Assembly: GCA_964291465.2 (NCBI GenBank)
Contig: OZ219936.1
Span: 124,001-188,000, forward strand
Source of the DNA: JAGWBJ01 sp964291465
Lineage (GTDB): Bacteria; Chloroflexota; Dehalococcoidia; Lucifugimonadales; JAGWBF01
Length of the DNA: 64,000 nt
Direction: 5' to 3'
Shown here: positions 41,737 to 49,244 of the stretch, one piece after another
Layout of the letters: every line of letters starts with the position of its first letter
Position numbering within the stretch: the stretch's first letter is position 1
The notes under the pieces: generated by a model
Databases searched by the model: none
What the model was told of the DNA's origin: nothing
The model's input: only the letters and a program-made list of their open reading frames with translations
Made by a program: the position numbers and the translations under genes

Positions 41737-42642
41737 CTAGTCGTCGGCCTGCAGGACCGCTGCGGAGCCGATGCCCAACGCGGCCAGGGTCCGCACCACC
41801 TCGGCCCTGCCCTCGGGGCTGATGGGCCGCCCAGGCGGGCGCGGGGCCCCGCAGTCGATGCCCAGCCGCTCGCCGATGGCCGCCTTGACCGTAGCGTGCA
41901 GGCCGAACCTGTCCACCAGAAGGTTGAGGTTGGTCGCCTTGTCCTGGGCCTCCTCGGCCCGCCCCAGGTCCCCGGCGACATATGCGTCCCAAAGCTCCAC
42001 CCACAGCTCGGGGGCTATGTTGGGCGGCCCGTCTATGCAACCGACGGCGCCGATGGTGAGGGCGGGCAGCATGAGGTGTGAGTGGCCCACGAAGCAGCTC
42101 AGCCCCATCTTCGCGAAGGTGCGGATGTTGGAGATGTCCATGGGCGAGTGCTTGAGCCCCGTCAGCTGAGGGACCCGGTCCTGGATCTTGCGCATGAGGT
42201 CCGGCTTGACCTCGACGCCGGTGGCCTTGGGGATGTTGTAAACGAAGAAGGGCAGGTCCGCGGCCGCGGCCACGACCCGGTAGTGCTCCACCATCTCGTC
42301 GTCGCTGCGACCGTAGAAGTAGGGCGGCACGCAGCATATGGCGTCCACCCCGGCCCTGGCCGCGTGCTCGGCCATCCTGGCGGACCGCAGCGTCGTCGGC
42401 GACCCCACGTGCATGATGTTCTTTATCCTGCCCCTGGCCTGGTCGGCGGCTATCTCGGCGATGCGCATATTCTCCGCGTCGTCCAGGAGAACGCTCTCGC
42501 CTGTGCCTCCGGCCACCCAGAAGCCGTGGGCGCCCTGCTGGATGTTGAACTCCATGACTTCCCTGAAGGCCGCCTCGTTCAGCTCTCCGTCCTGCGTCAT
42601 GGGGGTCAGGAAGGCGGGATACACGCCACGGAACTCGGACAT
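41737..42642 (-). CDS. DapA/N-acetylneuraminate lyase family aldolase
   Basis: 301 residues. TIM barrel with GGTGESVLLDD near residue 46, FFVYNIP (catalytic Tyr) and LTGLKHSPMD with the Schiff-base Lys. Class I pyruvate aldolases and dehydratases of this family act on 2-keto acids; the Asp/Glu racemase and glutamate cyclase genes across the divergent promoter suggest a linked substrate, not proven. ATG 42642 follows GGGAGGTGAG. The longer frame to 42729 is rejected because it crosses the promoter and leader. Confidence 0.9.
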   Translation of the reverse strand: MSEFRGVYPAFLTPMTQDGELNEAAFREVMEFNIQQGAHGFWVAGGTGESVLLDDAENMRIAEIAADQARGRIKNIMHVGSPTTLRSARMAEHAARAGVDAICCVPPYFYGRSDDEMVEHYRVVAAAADLPFFVYNIPKATGVEVKPDLMRKIQDRVPQLTGLKHSPMDISNIRTFAKMGLSCFVGHSHLMLPALTIGAVGCIDGPPNIAPELWVELWDAYVAGDLGRAEEAQDKATNLNLLVDRFGLHATVKAAIGERLGIDCGAPRPPGRPISPEGRAEVVRTLAALGIGSAAVLQADD

Positions 42643-42744
42643 CGACTCACCTCCCGGAATCGTACTTGGCCGTCCGTCACCCCGCCGCTGCACACGACAT
42701 GGGCACGCGCGGTGGAGAGTCCCTGGCACGGACGGTCTACAGTC

Positions 42745-42805
42745 TCCGTATTATACACGCGACCCGCCCGGCGGCCTAGACCGTCTGGGGCTTGCGTGCT
42801 AAACT
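42745..42805. promoter_or_regulatory. Bidirectional promoter, copy 2 (DapA-like gene / racemase)
   Basis: Minus: TATAAT (42755-42750) for the DapA-like gene. Plus: TAGACC (42777-42782), 17-base spacer, TGC-TAAACT (42797-42805) for the racemase. Its core is identical to copy 1 at 40362-40400, and both separate divergent genes. Confidence 0.7.
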
Positions 42806-42863
42806 GCCCGAAAGCACACCCCAAGGGTGCAAAAGCCCAAGGGTGCAAGAGAAGGAGGAAGAG

Positions 42864-43610
42864 ATGCCTCTCCACGGAAAGCAGAGAATCGGCTTGATGG
42901 TACCCCCCGCCAACACCACCATGGAGGACGACTTCGACCGCTGGCTGCCGGACTCGGTGCGCGTCCACGTGAACCGCATGTACTCCCCGCCGACCCCACC
43001 GAAAAACCTGGTGGAGGCCCTCCAGGCCTATGGCGACCACATCGAGGACACGGCCCGGACCATGGCCCAGGTCCCCCTGGACGTCATGGCCTTCGGCTGC
43101 ACCAGCGGCAGCTTCCTCAACGGGGTGGGCTACGACGCCCAGATCATCGATAAGATCCAGGGCGTGTCGGGCGGGGTGAGGACCGTCGCCACGGCCAAGG
43201 CGGTGGCCGACGCCCTCAAGGAGCTGGGGGTCACGAAGATCGCCGCCTGCTCCCCCTACCCGGCGGAGGTCAACGAAAGGCTGCGCCAGTACTACACCGA
43301 CTCGGGGTTCGACATAGTCAACTTCCAGCCCGTGGACAGTGAGAAGTACCCCATGGACTACAACCAGTTCCCGCCGGGGGTGGCGATGGACCTGGCCCTC
43401 AGCGTGGACCGCCCGGAGGCGGAGGCCATCTTCATGAGCTGCACCGCATTCAAGGGGGCGGCCGAGTCGATAGAGGCGATAGAAGAGGCGACGGGCAAGC
43501 CGGTGGTCACGGCCAACCAGGCCACCTTCTGGGCGTGCATGAGGGCGCTGGAGGTCACCGAGCCCATCCAGGGCGGCGGCGTTCTGATGCGGGAGCGGGT
43601 GGCGGCGTAG
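42864..43610 (+). CDS. Aspartate/glutamate racemase-like protein (maleate isomerase family)
   Basis: 248 residues. IGLMVPPANTTMEDD, then DVMAFGCTSGSFLNGVG with catalytic Cys and later AIFMSCTAFKGAAESI with the second Cys, the paired cysteines of Asp/Glu racemases, maleate cis-trans isomerase and arylmalonate decarboxylase. ATG 42864 follows GAAGGAGGAAGAG. A direct repeat CCCAAGGGTGCAA x2 occurs in the leader (about 42821-42846). Followed by the glutamate-cyclase-like gene 81 bases on, which suggests D-glutamate or pyroglutamate handling. Confidence 0.85.
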   Translation: MPLHGKQRIGLMVPPANTTMEDDFDRWLPDSVRVHVNRMYSPPTPPKNLVEALQAYGDHIEDTARTMAQVPLDVMAFGCTSGSFLNGVGYDAQIIDKIQGVSGGVRTVATAKAVADALKELGVTKIAACSPYPAEVNERLRQYYTDSGFDIVNFQPVDSEKYPMDYNQFPPGVAMDLALSVDRPEAEAIFMSCTAFKGAAESIEAIEEATGKPVVTANQATFWACMRALEVTEPIQGGGVLMRERVAA

Positions 43611-43691
43611 ACAAGGCCGCCGGGACACGCGAGCGCGCCTCGCCCCCATATCCAAAGATGGCCGGACCATGAACCAAAGGAGACGTGCAAC

Positions 43692-44600
43692 ATGGGCGCC
43701 ATAGAAGACATCGCCCTGGACCTGATAGGCGGGGTGCGGGGCGGTAAACCCGCCCCCCGGCTGGTGGAGCTCAGGCCCTACCTGGCCTCCGACTACATGG
43801 AGGACGCGGCCCGGTTCATGCTGGACCACCCCAACCGGGCCATGATCATCACCGGCTTCTTCATCCCCGTCCCGTACAAATTCCCCCTGCCCGAGGGCGG
43901 CTCCGTGGAGACGGACGGTCCGCCGGGGGCCTACTTCCTGGGAGAGGCCCTGAGGTCGCTGGACTTCCACGTGACCTACGTGGCCGACCGGTGGTGCAGC
44001 TTCGTGTTCGACGGGGTGCCGGGCGCCGAGGACTACGTCGAGTTCCCCATGGCCGACTTCAAGGAGAGCGACAACTACAGCAGAAAGCTGCTGGAGGAGA
44101 AGGACCCCTCGGTGGTGATCTCCACCGAGAGGTGCGGCCTGACCCGGGAGCGCCGCTACCTTAACATGATGGGCTGGGACATCAGCGAGTTCACCGCGAA
44201 GCTGGACTACCTCCTGGAGAACCATCCCCACACCGTGGCCGTGGGAGACGCGGGCAACGAGCTGGGGATGGGGAACTTCGCCCCGTTCATCGGAGACCTC
44301 CCCCACCCGTTGGCGGAGCCGGCGGTGGTGCCGTCCACCAAGCCGGTCCTGGGACGCTCCTCGGACTGGGGCTGCTACGGGCTGGTGACCGCCCTCTCCA
44401 AGCTGGCGGGCCGGGACCTCCTCCCGACGGGCAAGCAGGTGCAGGAGTTCATAGTGGACATCTGCGACAGGGGGGTCGTCCGGGGAGACGGCCGCAAGGG
44501 GTACGAGGTGGACAACCGGACCCTGGAGGAGCAGGGTGAGGTGCTGGACAGGCTGCGCGGCGTCCTGAAGGACGCGGGCATCGAGGTGAAGAGCGGCTAG
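43692..44600 (+). CDS. D-glutamate cyclase-like protein (DUF4392)
   Basis: 302 residues. RPYLASDYMEDAARFMLDHPNRAMIITGFFIP and a late VAVGDAGNELGMGNFAPFIGDL segment, with VLGRSSDWGCYGLV near the end, are features of DUF4392, identified in mammals as the D-glutamate cyclase domain converting D-glutamate to 5-oxo-D-proline. Bacterial function is inferred. Adjacent racemase strengthens this reading, and 5-oxoproline is a known substrate type for HyuA/HyuB proteins. Start ATG 43692 after GGAGACGTGCAAC. Confidence 0.8.
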   Translation: MGAIEDIALDLIGGVRGGKPAPRLVELRPYLASDYMEDAARFMLDHPNRAMIITGFFIPVPYKFPLPEGGSVETDGPPGAYFLGEALRSLDFHVTYVADRWCSFVFDGVPGAEDYVEFPMADFKESDNYSRKLLEEKDPSVVISTERCGLTRERRYLNMMGWDISEFTAKLDYLLENHPHTVAVGDAGNELGMGNFAPFIGDLPHPLAEPAVVPSTKPVLGRSSDWGCYGLVTALSKLAGRDLLPTGKQVQEFIVDICDRGVVRGDGRKGYEVDNRTLEEQGEVLDRLRGVLKDAGIEVKSG

Positions 44601-44700
44601 AGACCCGGATACGTCGTCGAGCGCCTGGGTCAGGGGGTGCCGGATTCCACCGGCCCAGAGCCCGTGCGGAAAGACCGGCGGCCGTCTTCCCTCTGGTGTA

Positions 44701-45126
44701 CTGCCTTCGGCCGGAGGAACCTACGCCCTCCTCTTCCGATTGGACGGTGCCCATATCCTGACGGCGGGCAGCCTGGGTGCGGCGACCTACGCCAAAGGGT
44801 CCTACTTCTACCTGGGCAGTGCCCTGAATGGCCTGGCGGGACGCGTCGGACGGCACCTGACCCAGGGGAAACGCCTCCGCTGGCACATCGACGCGCTGAC
44901 GGAGGTATCCCGCCCCGTTTGGGTCTGGTGGCGTGAAGGGCCGGAGCGGCTGGAGTGTCATTGGGCCCGGAACGTCCTCTCCACCCCCGGCGCCCAAATA
45001 CCCGTGCCTGGATTCGGCGCTTCTGACTGCCGGTGCCCGAGCCACCTCGTCTTCTTCCCCCATACTGTGTCCCCGCCCATGAATGCCGTCTCGGTCCCAC
45101 GAATGCTGATGGGCGCCACCCGATGA
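44701..45126 (+). CDS. DUF123/GIY-YIG-like protein lacking a standard start codon
   Basis: From LPSAGGTYALLFRLDG to the stop, about 141 residues. Contains LTAGSLGAATYAKGSYFYLGSALNGLAGRVGRHL and the family signature PGFGASDCRCPSHLVFFP. The frame has no ATG, GTG or TTG between the upstream coding stretch and TTG 44740, which falls after the expected N-terminus. CTG 44701 is the best candidate, or the start has been lost. DUF123 proteins are nuclease-like partners of DNA-repair glycosylases in archaea and some bacteria. Base bounds of the N-terminus are uncertain. Confidence 0.55.
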   Translation: MPSAGGTYALLFRLDGAHILTAGSLGAATYAKGSYFYLGSALNGLAGRVGRHLTQGKRLRWHIDALTEVSRPVWVWWREGPERLECHWARNVLSTPGAQIPVPGFGASDCRCPSHLVFFPHTVSPPMNAVSVPRMLMGATR

Positions 45127-45148
45127 CAGACCCATCCTTCATGCCGTA
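45122..45148 (+). repeat. 27-bp repeat flanking the toxin-antitoxin pair, copy A
   Basis: Matches 45921-45947 at about 23 of 27 positions: ATGACA followed 18 bases later by TAC. It includes the stop region of the DUF123-like gene and lies just before the toxin gene end. The copies bracket the 45139-45792 toxin-antitoxin pair. Confidence 0.65.
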
Positions 45149-45552
45149 CCTAATTGCAAGGTGGACAAGAACTGGGGAGCGTTGAGGATTCTCGCTCCCT
45201 GATACTCCCCGAGCGGCAACAGATGCCGCCGGTCGCCGGTGACAAGGTAGTCGGCTTTCGCGGCTGCCGCACAATCCAGTATGCGGTTGTCGGCGTGGCC
45301 GCCAGCGATCACCTCCGGGAGCCCAGGGCGGTCGACCACCTTGGCAGCATCCGCCAGAGTCCTGAGAGCGTGAGACGAGCGTTCTTCGTCCCAATCAAAG
45401 TTGCCCCCGAGCACCCCCGTAACCTCGTCCAGGATGAAGACAGAGAGGTAAGGATTGAACCGTCCCCTCAGGGCCAGCTCGAGGATGAGGCGCTCGTTTC
45501 CAGGAAAATTCAGACCGGAGACGATGACGTTGGTATCTAGAACCACTCTCAC
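45139..45552 (-). CDS. PIN-domain toxin (PF13470-like)
   Basis: 137 residues. MRVVLDTNVIVSGLNFPG places the first acidic residue, and ILDCAAAAKADYLVTGDRRHLL carries the later acidic cluster with a GDRRHL tail; these residues form the Mg-dependent RNase site of PIN toxins. The partner antitoxin gene lies 12 bases upstream. The AT-richer composition suggests transfer. The predicted RNA target is unknown. Confidence 0.85.
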   Translation of the reverse strand: MRVVLDTNVIVSGLNFPGNERLILELALRGRFNPYLSVFILDEVTGVLGGNFDWDEERSSHALRTLADAAKVVDRPGLPEVIAGGHADNRILDCAAAAKADYLVTGDRRHLLPLGEYQGARILNAPQFLSTLQLGTA

Positions 45553-45564
45553 ATGCGGGACGAG

Positions 45565-45792
45565 CTACTCTTCCACCAAGCGGGCCGTGTCCTCAGGGCC
45601 GAGACCCTTCTCCCTGGCTTTCTCTTCGCCGTACTGGAGCAACTGTCTCCACTCGCATTCCTCGATGTAGCGGAGCAGCGCCTCCCGCAAGAACTCGCTC
45701 CTGGACCGGCCCTGCTGTCTCATCACCTGGTCCACGCGGTCCGCCATCTCCGGCGGCAACGAGACGGTGATGGTCTTGGTGGTTCGCGGCAC
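45565..45792 (-). CDS. Ribbon-helix-helix antitoxin (CopG family)
   Basis: 75 residues. KTITVSLPPEMADRVDQVMRQQGRSRSEF forms the ribbon-helix-helix DNA-binding part; the acidic C-terminus probably binds the PIN toxin. Antitoxin-first order and 12-base spacing are standard for such modules, and the complex probably represses its own promoter. No separate operator was identified in its leader. Confidence 0.85.
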   Translation of the reverse strand: MPRTTKTITVSLPPEMADRVDQVMRQQGRSRSEFLREALLRYIEECEWRQLLQYGEEKAREKGLGPEDTARLVEE

Positions 45793-45920
45793 GCCAACCT
45801 CTTGTTATCGAGTCTTACTCGGATAGTGCACCAATTGCGTACCCCTGTCAACGATGCTTGCTATGTCGTCATCTGTACTCTTGCCTCTGCATGTTCCGGG
45901 CGTTCGGGGCAACGGGTGCG

Positions 45921-45947
45921 GATGACAAACCCGTCCTGCATGCCGTA
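45921..45947 (+). repeat. 27-bp repeat flanking the toxin-antitoxin pair, copy B (promoter-like)
   Basis: ATGACA, 18-base spacer, TAGTAT: a plausible promoter for the polysaccharide-deacetylase gene starting at 45999. Copy A has the same -35-like start but TACCTA at the -10 position. Confidence 0.55.
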
Positions 45948-45998
45948 GTATGTTGGGCAGGACGCAGCCCTACTTCAACAGACGCGAGGTCCGGGACC

Positions 45999-46973
45999 GT
46001 GAACAGGTGGTTCGACTACTCTCCCATCGTGGACAGGCCGGTAATACGGTGGCCGGGAGGCGCCCGGGTCGCCTTCTGGCTGTCCCCCAACGTGGAGTAC
46101 CTGGAGTACGACCCGCCGGCCACCAGCAGGCCTCCGGGGTTCGTGGGCGCGGGCATCCCCACGCCCAACCTCCAGTGGTACAGGACCCGGGACTACGGCA
46201 ACAGGGTGGCCTTCTGGCGCATGCTGGAGGTGATCGACAAACACGACATCCGTTGCACGGCCTCCCTCAACGAGGCGGTGCTGGACCACTTCCCCGAGAT
46301 CAGGGACGCCATGGTGGCCCGGGACTGGGACTACATGTCCCACGGCATCTACAACAACCGCACCCTGCACGGCGTGAGCGAAGAGGACGAGCGCCGCTTC
46401 TACGTCGACTGCGTCGAGACGCTGAAGAGGCACACGGGGAAGCGGCTCAAGGGGATGCTGGGCCCCGCCATTTCGGCGACGGTGAATACACCCGACCTGA
46501 TGGCCGAGGCCGGCCTGATCTACCACACGGACTGGTGCCACGACGACCAGCCCTTCCCTCTGAAGGTGAGGTCGGGCCGCCTCATCTCTCTGCCCTACAC
46601 CCTGGAGATGAACGACAGCGCCGCCGTCGCCGAGTCCGCCAACGACGCACCGTACTTCGCCCAGATATGCAAGGACCAGTTCGACGTGCTCTACGAGCAG
46701 GGCGCTGAGAGCGGCCGGGTCATGTGCATCGCCCTGCACCCCTACTGGATAGGGGCCCCCCACCGCATCAAGCACCTGGACGACATCCTGACCCACATCC
46801 TGTCCCACGACGGCGTGTGGAAGACGACGGCCGAGGAGATCGCCGAGTACTACATGGACAACTACTACGACACGGTGGTGGCATACCTGGAGGAGCGGCG
46901 GCAGGACCTGAACCCGGCCCCCCGGAGCCAGGGTCCCGGTCCCCAAGATACGCGACGGGAGCCAGAGGCATGA
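45999..46973 (+). CDS. Polysaccharide-deacetylase-fold hydrolase, first of a pair
   Basis: 324 residues from GTG 45999. NodB-like barrel: VIRWPGGARVAFWLSPNVEYLEY, DYGNRVAFWRMLEVIDKHDIRCTASLNE, HGIYNNRTLHGVSEEDERRFY and GRVMCIALHPYWIGAP. The pattern resembles PuuE-like allantoinases as well as polysaccharide deacetylases; the former would fit the ring-amide theme of the window. Its TGA overlaps the ATG of the next paralogue (ATGA), so the two are translationally coupled. The GAGG-like ribosome site is weak. Confidence 0.82.
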   Translation: MNRWFDYSPIVDRPVIRWPGGARVAFWLSPNVEYLEYDPPATSRPPGFVGAGIPTPNLQWYRTRDYGNRVAFWRMLEVIDKHDIRCTASLNEAVLDHFPEIRDAMVARDWDYMSHGIYNNRTLHGVSEEDERRFYVDCVETLKRHTGKRLKGMLGPAISATVNTPDLMAEAGLIYHTDWCHDDQPFPLKVRSGRLISLPYTLEMNDSAAVAESANDAPYFAQICKDQFDVLYEQGAESGRVMCIALHPYWIGAPHRIKHLDDILTHILSHDGVWKTTAEEIAEYYMDNYYDTVVAYLEERRQDLNPAPRSQGPGPQDTRREPEA

Positions 46974-47884
46974 CCGCTGCACGTCAACCGGGGATGGACC
47001 ACGACTTCTACCCGTTCTCGTCGATGGCGGCCAGGGAGCCCCTGGCGTGGCCCGAGGGAGCGCGGGTGGCCTTCTGCGTCATCGTCAACCTGGAGCACTA
47101 CGAGCTGCAGCCACCCGAGGACGCCTTCACCCTCAACCGCAGGTACGGCCCGGCCCGAATGCGCCCCTTCCCGGACATCACCCGGGCCTCCCACAGGGAG
47201 TACGGCAACCGGGTGGGCATATTCGGCATCATGAAGCTCCTGGACAGCTACGGCATAAGGGCCACAGCCGCCATGGACGCCGTCATCGCGGAGACCAATC
47301 CCTTCCTGGTCAACGAGGTGATGAAGCGCGACTGGGACGTCATCGGCCACGGGGTGAGCGCCAACCGGCTCATCACCTCGGAGATGTCCGAGGAGCAGGA
47401 GCGGGCCCACATAGCCAGGTGCGTCGGGGCCATCGAAAGGGCCACCGGCCGGGGACCCTCGGGATGGCTCGGGGTCGAGTACAGCGAGTCCAGGCGGACG
47501 CCGCACCTGCTGGCGGAACACGGCATCCGCTACGTGTGCGACTGGACGGTGGACGAGCAGCCATACCGGATGAACGTCGGAGGCGGCACGCTCTACTCCC
47601 TCCCGGTCACCACCGAGCTGGACGACCATACGGTCCTGGGCATCCGCAACATGCCCATCACCGAGTACGCGCAGGCGGCCACGGACACCTTCGACGTGCT
47701 GCACCGGGAAGGCGCCCGGAACGGCCGGACGCTGGTGTACAGCATCCACCCGTGGGTAATGGGCCAGCCCTATCGACTCAAGTACCTGGAGCGCATCCTG
47801 GCCCACGTGGCGGGCCGAGGACAGGTCTGGAAGGCCACGGGGGCCGAGATAATCGACTGGTACGCCGGGCGCCAGGACGGCTAG
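46970..47884 (+). CDS. Polysaccharide-deacetylase-fold hydrolase, second of a pair
   Basis: 304 residues, paralogous to the previous gene: PLAWPEGARVAFCVIVNLEHYEL, EYGNRVGIFGIMKLLDSYGIRATAAMDA, HGVSANRLITSEMSEEQER and LVYSIHPWVMGQPYR. Overlaps the first gene in ATGA. The two may form a heteromer or act on related substrates. A TIM-barrel isomerase follows 90 bases on, in the same direction. Confidence 0.84.
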   Translation: MTAARQPGMDHDFYPFSSMAAREPLAWPEGARVAFCVIVNLEHYELQPPEDAFTLNRRYGPARMRPFPDITRASHREYGNRVGIFGIMKLLDSYGIRATAAMDAVIAETNPFLVNEVMKRDWDVIGHGVSANRLITSEMSEEQERAHIARCVGAIERATGRGPSGWLGVEYSESRRTPHLLAEHGIRYVCDWTVDEQPYRMNVGGGTLYSLPVTTELDDHTVLGIRNMPITEYAQAATDTFDVLHREGARNGRTLVYSIHPWVMGQPYRLKYLERILAHVAGRGQVWKATGAEIIDWYAGRQDG

Positions 47885-47974
47885 GCCCGGCGCGCGGCAC
47901 GGGCCGTTCCAACCAGTCCTGACCGCGGCAAGCCCGCCCAAACGCCGTAGAGACACTCACTCGGGAGACACGCC

Positions 47975-48808
47975 ATGATAATCATGTGCCCGCCGGTGGC
48001 CCTGGGCGACGACGCCGAGTCCCGCGCCGACATGCTGCGGAAGGCCAGGGGGTTGGAGTGCACCGCCATCGCCTCCCACGTTCCCGAGGAGTGGTCCGAC
48101 GGCAAGGTGGCCGAGGCCCGGGCCTTCCTGGACGAGCACGGCCTGCGTGTAGGCGAGTACGTCCAGTTCCGGTTCGACTTCGCGTCAGCCGTGGCCGAGG
48201 AGCACCGGGCGGCGATGGCCGACTACAGGCGCCAGCTTCGCCACGCCGGGATCATGGCCGCGGCCTTCGTCGGGTTCAACATCGTGTGCGACCGGGCTAC
48301 TCCCCGTATGTGGACGGAGGAGACGTGGCGCCGCTGCATAGGGGCGGTCGCCGAGCTGGCCGCCGAGGCCGAGGGCGCCGGAATGGATGTGGCCGTGCAT
48401 CCCCACTACATGAGCCCCCTGTTCTCCATCGAACGGGTGGAGGAGCTGCTCGCCTCGGTGCCCTCCCCTCGGCTGAAGGTCCTCATCGACATCGTCAACC
48501 TGACCAGCCCAGAGATGGTCTACAGGACCACCGAGCTGGTGAACGACGTCTTCGACCGCCTGGGGGACCGGATAGTGGGCCTGCACGCCAAGGACGTGGT
48601 GATGTCCGGGGGAGGCAACACGATCGTCCACGTGGACGAGTCCATCCCCGGGACGGGCCTGATGGACCTGGCGACGGCCCTCCGCCGGCTGGACGGGCTG
48701 GGGCGGGACGTCACCCTGCAGGTAGAGCACCTGGGCTACGAGGACACGCTCCAGGGCGTCGGCCACATCCGCGGTCTGGCGAGGGACGCCGGCATCGTCC
48801 TGGGCTAG
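47975..48808 (+). CDS. Sugar phosphate isomerase/epimerase-like TIM barrel
   Basis: 277 residues. AP-endonuclease-2-type barrel with GMDVAVHPHYMSPLFS, VLIDIVNLTSPEMVY, IVGLHAKDVVMSGGG and VTLQVEHLGYED, giving the usual Glu/Asp/His metal ligands. The family includes hydroxypyruvate isomerase, xylose isomerase-like and inosose dehydratase enzymes. A dinucleotide-type fold is absent. Following the deacetylase-like pair it may process the ring-opened product. Ends before the hairpin at 48825. Confidence 0.8.
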   Translation: MIIMCPPVALGDDAESRADMLRKARGLECTAIASHVPEEWSDGKVAEARAFLDEHGLRVGEYVQFRFDFASAVAEEHRAAMADYRRQLRHAGIMAAAFVGFNIVCDRATPRMWTEETWRRCIGAVAELAAEAEGAGMDVAVHPHYMSPLFSIERVEELLASVPSPRLKVLIDIVNLTSPEMVYRTTELVNDVFDRLGDRIVGLHAKDVVMSGGGNTIVHVDESIPGTGLMDLATALRRLDGLGRDVTLQVEHLGYEDTLQGVGHIRGLARDAGIVLG

Positions 48809-48824
48809 GCGGGGGAGCTACCAG

Positions 48825-48851
48825 CCTGGGAGGACCCGCCGCCGTCCCAGG
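48825..48851. terminator. Hairpin between convergent isomerase and protease genes
   Basis: CCTGGGA (48825-48831) and TCCCAGG (48845-48851) form a 7-bp stem with a 13-base loop. It is in the 53-base gap between convergent genes. No clear T-run; moderate support. Confidence 0.5.
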
Positions 48852-48861
48852 GATGCCGGCC

Positions 48862-49218
48862 CTAGTAAAGGATCATGTGGGTGGGGACCAGCCGTTGAGC
48901 TTCCGGGTCAACCGCCAGGGCCAGACCGTCCAGAGTGTAGACTCCGAGAAGCGGGGCACCATCGTCCTCGCCGAAGACCACCAGGGTTATCACACTCTCG
49001 CCGTCGACGGTTGCTCGAGCCTCTCCGTAGTCCATCTCAATGCGGCGTCCATCGGCCAACAGAAAGCGGCGCTTGCCCGAGGGAGCAATGCCCAGCTCCC
49101 GCAACAGGCTGCCAGGCAGCGTGGTGTAAGCCGCGCCGGTATCCACCGTGGCCTCTATGTCACGGGCCTGTTGGCCGTTCAAACTGGCAATCCGCATCGG
49201 CCATCTGAAGGTCCCCAT
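48862..49218 (-). CDS. Retropepsin-like aspartyl protease, single domain
   Basis: 118 residues. IEATVDTGAAYTTLPGSLL contains the active-site DTG, and the FLLADGRRIEMDYGEARATVDG and EDDGAPLLGVYTLDGLAL segments match the clan AA (gag-asp-like) fold. Such domains dimerise to make one active site. ATG 49218 follows AAGGAAGG. It sits 26 bases after the Ku gene, so it is probably in the end-joining operon. Its target is unknown; it might cleave a partner protein or act as a binding fold. Confidence 0.78.
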   Translation of the reverse strand: MGTFRWPMRIASLNGQQARDIEATVDTGAAYTTLPGSLLRELGIAPSGKRRFLLADGRRIEMDYGEARATVDGESVITLVVFGEDDGAPLLGVYTLDGLALAVDPEAQRLVPTHMILY

Positions 49219-49244
49219 GCCGAACACCTTCCTTTCGGTCTTGT

